Of a stretch of DNA of 64,000 nucleotides, positions 1 to 8,119 are shown piece by piece. The DNA is from Paenibacillus xylanexedens (GTDB lineage Bacteria > Bacillota > Bacilli > Paenibacillales > Paenibacillaceae). Position numbers and translations under genes: made by a program. The stretch spans positions 1 to 64,000 of the forward strand of contig NZ_JAGIKV010000020.1 in the NCBI RefSeq assembly GCF_017874615.1, in the 5' to 3' direction. Within the stretch, counting starts at the first letter, position 1, and each line of letters starts with the position of its first letter. The notes beneath the pieces were generated by a model, which searched no databases, was not told where the DNA came from, and worked only from the letters and a program-made list of their open reading frames with translations.

Positions 1-79
1 TATCCACTCCGCTCGACTTGCATGTATTAGGCATGCCGCCAGCGTTCGTCCTGAGCCAGGATCAAACTCTCCAATAAAG
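1..79 (-). rRNA. 16S ribosomal RNA, 5' end only
   Basis: The reverse complement of the first ~79 bases reads as the start of a bacterial 16S gene: the 27F primer region (AGAGTTTGATCCTGGCTCAG) followed by the conserved text leading to the first variable loop. The rest of the gene lies beyond the left edge. The mature 5' end is placed by analogy at the TTTATTGGAG stretch, so that boundary is good to a few bases only. Confidence 0.97.
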
Positions 80-210
80 TATTGAAAAGAGCGATTTGCT
101 CATTTTGAATCTGACGAGATTAAAAATCTCATTTGTGCTCCAGCCGATCCAAGCCAAGGCTTGTCTCAAACTTTCGCGTTCATTCTGCAAGCAGAATGTT
201 TACTCACTCG

Positions 211-232
211 TTGTTCAGTTTTCAAAGATCAA
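211..232 (-). promoter_or_regulatory. rrn leader boxA-like antitermination site
   Basis: On the minus strand this reads GATCTTTGAAAACTGAACAA, very close to the Bacillus rrn boxA (TGCTCTTTGAAAACTG), and sits ~130 bases ahead of the 16S 5' end as expected. A short perfect hairpin (CATTCTGC/GCAGAATG, about 181-198) lies between it and 16S and may belong to the 16S processing stem. Confidence 0.7.
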
Positions 233-288
233 ACTTGTTTTGTTTTACTTCTTTTTCGTCTCAACCAAGTTTCGGCGGCGACCTAAAT

Positions 289-318
289 AATGTAACACAT
301 TTCGTTTGTTTTCGTCAA
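289..318 (-). promoter_or_regulatory. rrn promoter P2 (sigma-A type)
   Basis: Minus strand -35 TTGACG (318-313), 18-base spacer, -10 TACATT (294-289), about 210 bases upstream of 16S. It shares the identical TACATT -10 and the 18-base spacing with the promoter 124 bases further upstream, the tandem arrangement common for Bacillales rrn operons. Confidence 0.65.
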
Positions 319-417
319 GAACTTTTTTTGATTTCTTTTTTGAAGCTTTAGTTCTTCACTTTTCCTCTGAAGAATTTATCGTTTGTTGGCGATAATCTCG
401 TTTGAGGAACGAAATAT

Positions 418-447
418 AATGTATCATATATCGTGAATGAGAGTCAA
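418..447 (-). promoter_or_regulatory. rrn promoter P1 (sigma-A type)
   Basis: Minus strand -35 TTGACT (447-442), 18-base spacer, -10 TACATT (423-418). An AT-rich stretch (450-478) directly upstream could act as an UP element. Together with P2 it drives the rRNA operon that leaves the window on the left. Confidence 0.65.
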
Positions 448-465
448 CATCTTTTTATAAATTAT

Positions 466-499
466 TAAACAAACAAAAAAGGAAGGTTTCCCCTCCCTT
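466..499 (-). terminator. Terminator after ygxA
   Basis: Minus-strand hairpin with arms 492-499 and 479-486 (8 bp, one mismatch) followed by a T-rich run. It lies between the ygxA stop and the rrn promoters, insulating the rRNA operon. Confidence 0.65.
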
Positions 500-534
500 A
501 TGTGATCAATATAATGTCAGGCTTCTGGAGAAGG

Positions 535-1413
535 TTATGCCTCAATCCAATACCGAATTTCCCGGCCCTCTCCTCCGATCGATGGCCATCCTGCCGATTC
601 TTTTACAATAGAACGAAAGACCAGCTTACGTATTACCAAAGGCAGATCTTCTCGAACAAATCTTAACTGTGGATGATGAACAAGTTCATTCATGCTCCAC
701 GGCTCCTTGCGACTTCTTAACACACGCAGCAGCAGTTCTGAGCATTCACTCATTTTGGACATTACGGAAAATTCACAGGCAAGCAAGACAAGCTCTACTC
801 GCTGTTCCAGCGTCTCCGAGCTTACAGTAAGCTCTTGATATAGTTTCCATAAAGCGCGATCCAGATTCTGCACATGTGTCCAGACGGCATGATCCGGGTA
901 TATCCCCTGTTCAATCAATACAATTCTTGCCCAGTTCCCCAGAGCCTCTAATACATTGTAGTAGGCGTCTACAACATGACCTTCCTGAATATGACGTTTG
1001 GCCTCCACATACATTCTCAAGAAACTGGTGAATTCATGAAGCAGCTTCTGCTCACGCAATTCTGCCCCAAAGGTAGACAGTTCTTCTCGCAAATCACTTA
1101 AGGTGCTGTCCGCTTCCCAAATAATCTCACCTTCAATTAGACACTGGGTGAGATTATTATGATTCCCGGTTACTACACTACTCTTTAATTCATGACGGCT
1201 CGCATAGATCATCTGATAACGAAGATCACCATATCTGTAATGTCCCACTGCCGACTTCAATTGATCATCATTATGAACAACAAGTACTAATAATTCGAAA
1301 TCTTGAATTAGGGAGCCGTGGAATCGCTCTCCCGGGTGGGAATAAGCGATAGCCCCAACTGCCCCTGTCTTTTCCGACTGTTCGGACAAAAAAGCAAGGT
1401 TCTTTAATTCCAC
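535..1413 (-). CDS. ygxA: YgxA-like nucleotidyltransferase-like protein
   Basis: About 292 residues, matching in length and character the Bacillales YgxA family, which carries a degenerate nucleotidyltransferase fold; its biochemical role is not established. Its position next to an rRNA operon parallels B. subtilis ygxA beside rrnD. I chose the GTG at 1413 because GGAGGG lies 4-5 bases upstream; two in-frame ATGs (1434 and 1425) have no ribosome binding site. No signal peptide or membrane segment is visible. The central part (roughly residues 130-230) is helical and contains the stretch around AYYNVLEALGNWARIVLIE typical of HEPN-like helical tails of such proteins. Single-gene unit with its own terminator. 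Confidence 0.85.
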   Translation of the reverse strand: MELKNLAFLSEQSEKTGAVGAIAYSHPGERFHGSLIQDFELLVLVVHNDDQLKSAVGHYRYGDLRYQMIYASRHELKSSVVTGNHNNLTQCLIEGEIIWEADSTLSDLREELSTFGAELREQKLLHEFTSFLRMYVEAKRHIQEGHVVDAYYNVLEALGNWARIVLIEQGIYPDHAVWTHVQNLDRALWKLYQELTVSSETLEQRVELVLLACEFSVMSKMSECSELLLRVLRSRKEPWSMNELVHHPQLRFVREDLPLVIRKLVFRSIVKESAGWPSIGGEGREIRYWIEA

Positions 1414-1535
1414 GATTCCCTCCATACATTTCATGGCAGATAAGCGCCAAGTCAGTTATAATGTAATTCTACATCCAGACTGAAGTTTCCTTCTTTTCCA
1501 GGTCCAATACTACTCATACGATAGGAGCATTTTTC

Positions 1536-1916
1536 ATGATTTTTAAATCAGCAAAAATTAATGCTTTTCGCACTTGGGGATTACTACTGACCATGCTAGG
1601 TATGGGCCTAATGATACTGGGAACAGCCGGGATTGTTTTCTGGGGACATGCAGGCAAGGTATTCGCAGCTGTAGGACTCGTCATCGGACTGATTGCCATG
1701 ATGGCCAGTCTAGCCATTTATTTCTGGGCGGGTATGCTCTCCACCAGTGCAGTACAAGTCGACTGTCCGGAATGCGGGAAGTTAACCAAAATGCTTGGCA
1801 AAACGGATCGTTGTATGTTCTGTCATACCATCCTCACCCTGGACCCTAATAAAGCCAACATGACCAGTCAACAACTGAAAGCGCCTTCTACACAAGCTCC
1901 CCCCACCGATGGTTAG
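1536..1916 (+). CDS. ygzB: YgzB-family (DUF2614) zinc-ribbon membrane protein
   Basis: A 126-residue protein with two hydrophobic segments (about residues 13-35 and 40-67) followed by a cytoplasmic zinc ribbon: CPECGK near residue 77 and CMFC near residue 93. This is the layout of the DUF2614/YgzB family, which in Bacillus also lies close to perR. Function unknown. Start ATG has AGGAG 8 bases upstream. The last ~25 residues are low-complexity (Thr, Ala, Pro, Gln). It is transcribed divergently from ygxA and ends at a strong hairpin terminator. Confidence 0.88.
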   Translation: MIFKSAKINAFRTWGLLLTMLGMGLMILGTAGIVFWGHAGKVFAAVGLVIGLIAMMASLAIYFWAGMLSTSAVQVDCPECGKLTKMLGKTDRCMFCHTILTLDPNKANMTSQQLKAPSTQAPPTDG

Positions 1917-1970
1917 CAGGAAATGATCTCCAACCGCTAAATGTCTTTTACCTTAATTTCATTGAAGAAC

Positions 1971-2003
1971 AAAAAAGGCCCGGTATGTTTACCGGACCTT
2001 TTT
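1971..2003 (+). terminator. Terminator after ygzB, probably bidirectional
   Basis: 10-bp GC-rich stem (1976-1985 with 1990-1999, one G-T type mismatch) flanked by six A on the left and five T on the right, so it can stop transcripts in both directions. The GH18 gene ends 175 bases away on the other strand. Confidence 0.8.
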
Positions 2004-2177
2004 GGACTTGGCTTATAAGTGAGCCCTTTTGCTGTTATCAATAGCTAAAATATGAAGTTAAGTTATAAGTTCTACGACCAATAAAACGGTAGACTGTACG
2101 TATGATGGTATCCAATGAGAAACTTTGAACTTAGTGAAAATAAATTGGAGCAAGCAGACACTCTGAGTTCGAGTAAA

Positions 2178-3908
2178 TTATTTCTGGTAACCAGCCTGCT
2201 TTAATACCTCCCATGCAGAGGCATTAGCAAAACTCCGATTCCATGCTGCTACTCCGCCCAGCTTCAGCGAAGCAATCAAATCCACACGCGCCTGAAGGGA
2301 CACGGCATCTTCGATCCATATTTTCTTGGTAGCTCCGTCTTCCTTATATTCCACATAGTTCTGTCCACTTGCCTGATCCAGTTCAGGTTTGAGTTTCTTT
2401 TCTTGAATCAGCTCCACAATGGCATTCATGCCCACCGCTTTGGAAGACACTTTAACCTCACCCTGATCATTCGTCTCTTCCGTCCATATCCGGGTATAGA
2501 GCGGAACCGCCATGATCAACTTGTTAGAAGGGACTTCATCCTCCTCAAGTATGCGTCTCATGGAAGCCTCGGTCCAAGGCAGAGATGCTACCGAACCTGC
2601 CTTGGGACTGGCCGCCCAATGTTCATCATAAGCCATCACAATAACATAGTCTGCAAAAGAACCTAATGCACGGCGATCCAGAAAGGCAGACCACATCTCA
2701 CTGTTTGATTTTGGTGTTACATCAATTGATAACATCAATCCATGTATACGAGCCATCGCCTTGATCTCGCGCACAAACTGCGTAATATTCGGCCCGTCAT
2801 CGGTATACACGTTCTCAAAATCGATGTTGATACCATCCAGTTGATACGTCTGTGCATACTCTAACATCTGCTCAATAATATGAGTGCGTGTCTCGTAAGA
2901 AGCTACAGCTTCTTTTGTAACGTCCGGATCAAAGCTGTTATCCATGAGTCCCCATACTTCCATACCCGAACGGTGAGCCCAGTTCACATAAGCTTGGTTT
3001 CCCTTGCTTTTCACAGTGCCCTGTCCATCCGTAATATGAAACCATGTGGGGCTGACCACATTCACACCAGGCATTTTACCGATAGAGCCCACATCAGGCT
3101 GACGATTGTACACGGCTTCCCAAACCAGATTTACCGGTTTATTCTGCCACTTCTTCTCTGCAGCAGTCAGCGTATACTTTGGCAAGTCCACCTTCTTTTT
3201 CTCGGTGAGGACAATATAATCATTATCTACATATCCGGCATATCCATTATCGAGTTGAACAAAGCTCTGTTTATCACCCGTCTGCCATACACGTACCCGT
3301 GCATCCTTTTCCATATCGGCAATGATTGGTGAGGATTCTCCCCCACGTTTATATAACGGCACGGTCTTGTCCGCTTTGGATGATAATGTATCAATCTCTG
3401 CATACTGGATCATGTCTCCTCCACGCATCAGCAGCACAGCACCCGTTACTGAATCTTCCTGTACGGTTATGCCATATACTTCTTTCAATGGTTTGAGCGG
3501 AATATAGGCTTCTCCGTCCTTAACCTCAGGCTTAACTGTCATAGGATAATCTTTGTGATTAAGTTCTGCTTGTGTGCTTCCATCTTTCATATGAAGGACT
3601 CGCTGAGGAGAGGCAATAATAATATCTCCCGATTCTGATTCATAACGTATACCTGCATCAATCGCTTCTTGCAGCACATCTACAGGTAACTTGAGTTGAT
3701 CTCCTGTACCCAGAGCGTCTCCATCCATCAGTTGCCCATCTACAAAAATAGGCTGGCTTCTTCCTACCCAGTCGGGGTCTTCATGGGCCTGGTTCAACCA
3801 TACATTTGTTATAAGCCAGTAAGCCCCCCCGGCGATCAGACAAGCCCCGAGAAAACCGGGCCAAAATGAACGTCGCTTCTGACGTGTATATCTGCTTTTT
3901 CTACCCAA
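2178..3908 (-). CDS. Membrane-anchored glycoside hydrolase family 18 protein with SH3 domain
   Basis: About 576 residues. An N-terminal Arg/Lys-rich tail and one membrane segment (about residues 15-38) anchor it outside the cell. Next comes a copper-amine-oxidase-N-like region (about 50-165), an SH3-like wall-binding domain (about 180-240) and a GH18 barrel (about 270-570). The catalytic signature reads DGINIDFE with the acid Glu near residue 365, the form seen in cortex-lytic SleL/YaaH-type N-acetylglucosaminidases, where the third Asp of classical chitinases is Asn. The likely substrate is peptidoglycan. I chose the TTG at 3908 because GGAGGT lies 6 bases upstream; an upstream ATG (3974) lacks a site and would add a odd hydrophobic tail. 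Confidence 0.88.
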   Translation of the reverse strand: MGRKSRYTRQKRRSFWPGFLGACLIAGGAYWLITNVWLNQAHEDPDWVGRSQPIFVDGQLMDGDALGTGDQLKLPVDVLQEAIDAGIRYESESGDIIIASPQRVLHMKDGSTQAELNHKDYPMTVKPEVKDGEAYIPLKPLKEVYGITVQEDSVTGAVLLMRGGDMIQYAEIDTLSSKADKTVPLYKRGGESSPIIADMEKDARVRVWQTGDKQSFVQLDNGYAGYVDNDYIVLTEKKKVDLPKYTLTAAEKKWQNKPVNLVWEAVYNRQPDVGSIGKMPGVNVVSPTWFHITDGQGTVKSKGNQAYVNWAHRSGMEVWGLMDNSFDPDVTKEAVASYETRTHIIEQMLEYAQTYQLDGINIDFENVYTDDGPNITQFVREIKAMARIHGLMLSIDVTPKSNSEMWSAFLDRRALGSFADYVIVMAYDEHWAASPKAGSVASLPWTEASMRRILEEDEVPSNKLIMAVPLYTRIWTEETNDQGEVKVSSKAVGMNAIVELIQEKKLKPELDQASGQNYVEYKEDGATKKIWIEDAVSLQARVDLIASLKLGGVAAWNRSFANASAWEVLKQAGYQK

Positions 3909-4048
3909 ACGTCTACCTCCGTTAATTATGCTGATCATAAGGATGTGCGCATAAGTTGTTATAAAGATGAGCATTTTGCATAAACGCTAAAAAAAAACGT
4001 GAAGAATCCATACTGAATTCTGCACGTTAATATTGTAATTCAACTCTC

Positions 4049-4471
4049 TTAATCCCTGCAACTTTTACAAACGCCATATACTTCCAATCGGTGACCGTGT
4101 ACTTCGAATCCTGTACTAGACTCCGCCTGAAGCTCTACACTTTTGAGTGAAGGATAGCTGAAGTCTTCAATCTTGCCGCATTGATCACAGATAACATGAT
4201 AATGATCCGTCACATTGGCATCGAAGCGACTTGAATTATCTCCGTATGTCAATTCCCGGACCATGCCAGCTTCCAGAAACATCTTCAAATTATTATATAC
4301 CGTTGCCACGCTCATACTGGGAAATTGGGGTTCAAGGGCTCGGTAAATTTCATCGGCTGTCGGATGCCCCATGGATTCCATCAGATAGTTCAATATGGCA
4401 TGACGCTGGGGTGTAATACGGACACCGGTCGTTTTCAGATGCTCCAACGCATGTTGGACACGTGTTGCCAT
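4049..4471 (-). CDS. perR: PerR, Fur-family peroxide-sensing repressor
   Basis: A 140-residue Fur-family regulator nearly colinear with B. subtilis PerR. Visible are the winged helix with SVATVYNNLK, the regulatory metal ligands H36, D84, H90, H92 and D103 (equivalent to H37, D85, H91, H93, D104) and the structural zinc site C95-x2-C98 with a C-terminal CxxC. In this family, oxidation of the two His ligands by H2O2 with iron bound releases DNA. The ATG at 4471 aligns with the family start; the ATG at 4495 has no ribosome binding site. Stand-alone gene with its own sigma-A promoter. Confidence 0.95.
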   Translation of the reverse strand: MATRVQHALEHLKTTGVRITPQRHAILNYLMESMGHPTADEIYRALEPQFPSMSVATVYNNLKMFLEAGMVRELTYGDNSSRFDANVTDHYHVICDQCGKIEDFSYPSLKSVELQAESSTGFEVHGHRLEVYGVCKSCRD

Positions 4472-4600
4472 AAAACCCACCGCCTTACCTTTCATTCTCT
4501 GGTGAAGAGTAAGTTACTGTCTCCTCGCTCAGAGTTGATTCCCGGCCATTAAGAACGACAATCCATCTTTCATGCCGTGTAATCTTGCCAGTGTACATTT

Positions 4601-4630
4601 ATTGTACGGCGATTACAAGTTTATTGTCAA
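4601..4630 (-). promoter_or_regulatory. Sigma-A promoter of perR
   Basis: Perfect -35 TTGACA (4630-4625), 18-base spacer, -10 TACAAT (4606-4601), 130 bases upstream of the perR ATG. The -10 overlaps a dyad (GTACAATAAATGTAC) that could be an operator; it is not a clear Per box. Confidence 0.65.
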
Positions 4631-4638
4631 CGCGGCGG

Positions 4639-6048
4639 TCAAGGAACCTCTGTAGAATCCTCCTGGGAATTTGCTCCGTCTTCGGTTGTCTGTTCCAGAT
4701 TCTCAGCTTCATCTTCAGACTCCGGTGTAACTATTTCAGGCGTAGACACGGCCGGGTTGCTCTGAATGGTGAGATCACTGTTGCCTTCAATTTTCACCCT
4801 GTACTCGCCCTCACCGAGCTGACCTTCTATGGTTTTATTCTGTACTTTGAACGGCAGATCCGTACTTAGATCTCCATAACTGCTGGAACCCGCAAGACTG
4901 TAGTCTCCACGATCAGGAAGTAACACGTTAATGGCTCCCACCGCACTGTACACATCCCAGTCCCCTCCGACTTTGGTAGATACGATGTTAATACTACCAT
5001 TAAGCGATTGGGCTTTGATTCCCAGATTGGCTCCATCCAGCGTAATATTACCGTTGCGTGTCTCTGCGGTGAATTCACCAACGGAGTCCGCAATACTGAT
5101 ACTTCCCACTTGTGTAGCAAGATCTACATCGCCGGAAATACCGCGAGCCTTCATATCTCCACGGTTACTGTCCAGATCGACATTACCAATGGCGTTGGCT
5201 ACAATGACATCTCCGTTCAACGTTTTCCCGGAGATATCTCCAACAGCGTTGGTAATTCGGATACGCCCGTTACCCGTTTCGGCCAGTATGGTACTAATGG
5301 CTTCAGGACGGTTTAATAATATGGCTCCATTGGAAGTTCGAATATCCAGATTAAAACGACGATCATCCGGGATCGTAATGGTAAGATTCATCCGTGGCTG
5401 CGTTTTTTCATTGTCTCCATACGTCTTGCCTGTAGCTTTGATATAAATTACTTTTGTACCATCGGCCTCTACAAAAGAGGCTGCTGCAACGGCCTTTGCC
5501 TGTACTTCCGTCGTCTGATCTACCCAGATCACCGTCCGTACTTCAATCTCATCCGTATCTCCGCGTTGTACCGAGATATCTCCGTTGACACCTTCGACCA
5601 CGAGGTCCGACGTATCCATGCGAACAGGTACACGAATCGTGCCCTTATCCTCCATATATCCTGCCGCTTGACTGTAGTCCATGGATGCCGCTCCGAGATT
5701 TAGACTCACTCTATTCCATAAGTGCATGTAGTGATCCTGCTCGGTGACGATAAATACGGAAGCTGCCAAAATCAATGAGGTTAGAATGCCTTTGGCATCG
5801 GGTCTGAAACGTACTTTGATTTGCTCATCAGGATTGCTCGGGTTATCCGATTGCATCTTGTTTCTTCTGCGTGTCCACAGGAACAGCACAATATATTCAA
5901 CACCTAAAACAACGAGCAAAAATGGCCACCAGTCCACCATTTCATATACGTAGTCAGTTCCCCACCGTTTATCCAAAATCAACAGCACACCGACCGCTAT
6001 GATTAAGGCGGCAGCCGTATAGCGGCCAACCCGGACTTTACGGTTCAT
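4639..6048 (-). CDS. DUF4097-type membrane protein with beta-repeat domain
   Basis: About 469 residues: two membrane segments at the N terminus (about 10-30 and 40-58), a charged loop, a third hydrophobic segment (about 85-105), then ~250 residues of short repeating beta units with the recurring pattern NGDI/GSI/GNI, typical of DUF4097 beta-solenoid domains. The last ~45 residues are acidic and low-complexity. Function unknown; relatives are linked to envelope stress sensing. ATG at 6048 is preceded by GAGGAGGG; an earlier in-frame ATG at 6075 lacks a site. It follows the 197-residue membrane protein by 26 bases, so the two are probably one operon. Confidence 0.82.
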   Translation of the reverse strand: MNRKVRVGRYTAAALIIAVGVLLILDKRWGTDYVYEMVDWWPFLLVVLGVEYIVLFLWTRRRNKMQSDNPSNPDEQIKVRFRPDAKGILTSLILAASVFIVTEQDHYMHLWNRVSLNLGAASMDYSQAAGYMEDKGTIRVPVRMDTSDLVVEGVNGDISVQRGDTDEIEVRTVIWVDQTTEVQAKAVAAASFVEADGTKVIYIKATGKTYGDNEKTQPRMNLTITIPDDRRFNLDIRTSNGAILLNRPEAISTILAETGNGRIRITNAVGDISGKTLNGDVIVANAIGNVDLDSNRGDMKARGISGDVDLATQVGSISIADSVGEFTAETRNGNITLDGANLGIKAQSLNGSINIVSTKVGGDWDVYSAVGAINVLLPDRGDYSLAGSSSYGDLSTDLPFKVQNKTIEGQLGEGEYRVKIEGNSDLTIQSNPAVSTPEIVTPESEDEAENLEQTTEDGANSQEDSTEVP

Positions 6049-6074
6049 CACGTTCCCTCCTCGTATCGTTTCCA

Positions 6075-6668
6075 CTACATTTTTTTCTTGTTCAACATCA
6101 CCCAGAATTCACGACCAAACAGAAGCAAACCGCCTACGATCATGAGAACCGCAAATGAATATCCGCCGTACATGGCGAGAATCTCTTGAAACCAACGTGG
6201 TTTGCGGAAAAACATCACCATCAAAGACCCTCCCACAATCAGAAGTAATCCAAACGATATGCCTCTCTCCCAGACCATCATTGCATCTCGTATAGAGCGT
6301 TCATTGGATATCGGCTTGTCCGAAGTTGCCTGGGTTACGGCTCTACGCCTGCGCATCATGACCCAATCCGCAGATTGCAACACATCATATACATTGTAAA
6401 AGTAAATAACCGGAATACACAAAGCCAGTAAGATGAGCAATGGCACATTGATCTGTATACCAATAGATGAGAAGTACAACACTGCTGACAGATCAAGCAA
6501 AACAAGCAGCATAAAGGTCAAACCTCTCATATACAATCTCAGATAAATATGACCCAGACCAGGAATAATGGCACTCAGTAATCCCGCAATAAACTTGTGA
6601 GTCCGATTCCTGACCGGTTTGTGCTGAACCGCACGGGTCTTTTGGTTCAATTGACGTCTCCGTTTCAT
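6075..6668 (-). CDS. Multi-pass membrane protein of unknown function
   Basis: 197 residues. A basic N terminus (residues 1-25) is followed by hydrophobic segments at roughly 27-47, 49-70, 75-95, 135-155 and 170-188. The first part resembles TM2-like proteins (GLLSAIIPGLGHIYL motif with a Pro-Gly-Leu-Gly turn). Good ribosome binding site AGAGGAG 7 bases before ATG. It is first gene of a probable two-gene operon with the DUF4097 protein, which suggests a shared role in the cell envelope, but nothing in the sequence defines the function. Confidence 0.75.
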   Translation of the reverse strand: MKRRRQLNQKTRAVQHKPVRNRTHKFIAGLLSAIIPGLGHIYLRLYMRGLTFMLLVLLDLSAVLYFSSIGIQINVPLLILLALCIPVIYFYNVYDVLQSADWVMMRRRRAVTQATSDKPISNERSIRDAMMVWERGISFGLLLIVGGSLMVMFFRKPRWFQEILAMYGGYSFAVLMIVGGLLLFGREFWVMLNKKKM

Positions 6669-6770
6669 AACATACTCCTCTCTTCTGATCTGACCTTCCG
6701 CTCTTCATGCATTTGGTTAGATAGTACCCTAAAGAGCAAGGAGAGTAACTGGAAGAAATATGGATATGAC

Positions 6771-6806
6771 CAAAAACCCTCCGGCACTACTGGCCTGGGG
6801 AGGGTT
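6771..6806 (-). terminator. Terminator after mgtC-like gene
   Basis: Minus-strand 8-bp stem AACCCTCC (6776-6783)/GGAGGGTT (6799-6806) followed by TTTTTGG, 10 bases past the stop of the MgtC-like gene. Confidence 0.75.
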
Positions 6807-6815
6807 GTAATTCAT

Positions 6816-7526
6816 TTATTCGATCGACACCTTGGTAACATGTTCCCATTGTCTTAACTTGGATACCAAGCCTACCGTTTGGAAATCATGCGGTACCTGA
6901 ACATGTAACACAATCTCAATTTTGCGTTCAACTGACACCATCTCTGCATAAGCCAGGTCTTGTTCATTTACGGTAATTTTACGAATTTTGATCTTCTCCT
7001 GCTCCATACATGAAGACAGTTGTTCGAGAAAACCGGGTTCTGACAAGGTATGAAGTGTAACGACATGCATCTTGTTCCCTCTTAGATACCTTAGCTCTAA
7101 TTTGTTAAATACCCAGAGATTAAGCAATACCAGAACGGTGGATACGATAGAGGCAAAAAAGAATCCCGCACCTGCTGCGAGCCCAATGGCTGCAACAACC
7201 CAGATTGAAGCAGCTGTAGTCAGTCCGGTAATGGATTTTCCCGTGAAGAGAATTGTCCCTGCTCCCAGGAATCCGACACCAGTAATTACAGCAGTAGCCA
7301 GACGCGCTGGATCGATCCTTACATTTAATTCATTAGCAAAATCTTTAAAGCCATAAACAGATAACATCATAATCAGTGCAGAGCCAAGACATACCAGGAT
7401 ATGGGTACGCAAACCGGCAGCATGATTGGACCGTTCCCGCTCCAGGCCTACGAGCCCTCCAAGCAGCATAGCCAGCAATAATCGTAATAAAATGTGCCAC
7501 TCATCAATGAACCAGGGATCGCCCAA
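6816..7526 (-). CDS. MgtC/SapB-family membrane protein
   Basis: 236 residues. Four to five hydrophobic segments in the first ~140 residues with the family signature GGLVGLERE near residue 20 and RTHILVCLGSALIM near residue 40; the last ~90 residues form a soluble ACT-like domain. The family is associated with growth at low magnesium and with modulation of membrane energetics; the MgtC molecular activity is not catalytic. The start is TTG with GGAGG 10 bases upstream. Stand-alone gene with its own terminator. Confidence 0.88.
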   Translation of the reverse strand: MGDPWFIDEWHILLRLLLAMLLGGLVGLERERSNHAAGLRTHILVCLGSALIMMLSVYGFKDFANELNVRIDPARLATAVITGVGFLGAGTILFTGKSITGLTTAASIWVVAAIGLAAGAGFFFASIVSTVLVLLNLWVFNKLELRYLRGNKMHVVTLHTLSEPGFLEQLSSCMEQEKIKIRKITVNEQDLAYAEMVSVERKIEIVLHVQVPHDFQTVGLVSKLRQWEHVTKVSIE

Positions 7527-7558
7527 AGTCGGTATTCCTCCTCAAGTTGTTAATATGA

Positions 7559-8023
7559 TTAAAGTTTATTCTTGTGAAAAGTCGTTAATTCCACTCCAGG
7601 TGCAATCTGTGTGACTTCCACAGGCGTAAAACCAAATTTGGTGTACAGATTCACTGCGGGTTGATTCAGCGTTCCTGTGGAGACGATATAACGCGGAAGA
7701 TCCGCATGCTGTTCCAACACATACGTCATCAAAGATGCCGCAATTCCCTTGCGAAAGTGATCTGGGTGCACCATCATTCGTGTAATGGTCAGTGTATTCT
7801 CCTCTTCCTCTGCTACAGCGACAGCCCCGATAAGCTCTCCGTCATCATGGATACAACCATAAAAGCTCTCTCCACAATCCCGAAGTGTCTCCATCGTATC
7901 CATCAAAGGAGGAATCTCCTGAAATCCGATGATTTCGGCTTCCAATCGATAAGCTACATGTTGTAGTCTCCATAACTGTCCCAACGTCTCCAGATCACTC
8001 AGTGACAATGGTTGAATGTTCAT
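7559..8023 (-). CDS. GNAT-family N-acetyltransferase
   Basis: 154 residues covering one GNAT fold. The acetyl-CoA loop is visible as HPDHFRKGIAASLM (about residues 86-99, the R/Q-x-x-G-x-A motif A), with the terminal NQPAVNLYTKFGF motif B near residue 120. The substrate cannot be told. ATG is preceded by GGGGGAA. It lies between gatB and mgtC but is separated from both by non-coding sequence. Confidence 0.88.
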   Translation of the reverse strand: MNIQPLSLSDLETLGQLWRLQHVAYRLEAEIIGFQEIPPLMDTMETLRDCGESFYGCIHDDGELIGAVAVAEEEENTLTITRMMVHPDHFRKGIAASLMTYVLEQHADLPRYIVSTGTLNQPAVNLYTKFGFTPVEVTQIAPGVELTTFHKNKL

Positions 8024-8064
8024 ATCCGTTCCCCCGTCCGAAATACATTTGTATCTATCAATAC

Positions 8065-8097
8065 CAAAAAGAGGCTGTCACAGGGACGAGCCTCTTT
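8065..8097 (-). terminator. Terminator of the gatCAB operon
   Basis: Minus-strand 9-bp stem AAAGAGGCT (8068-8076 region) with AGCCTCTTT (8089-8097) followed by TTTTTGG, 22 bases past the gatB stop. Confidence 0.85.
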
Positions 8098-8119
8098 CTG
8101 TCCGGCCTAACCGGAAGGA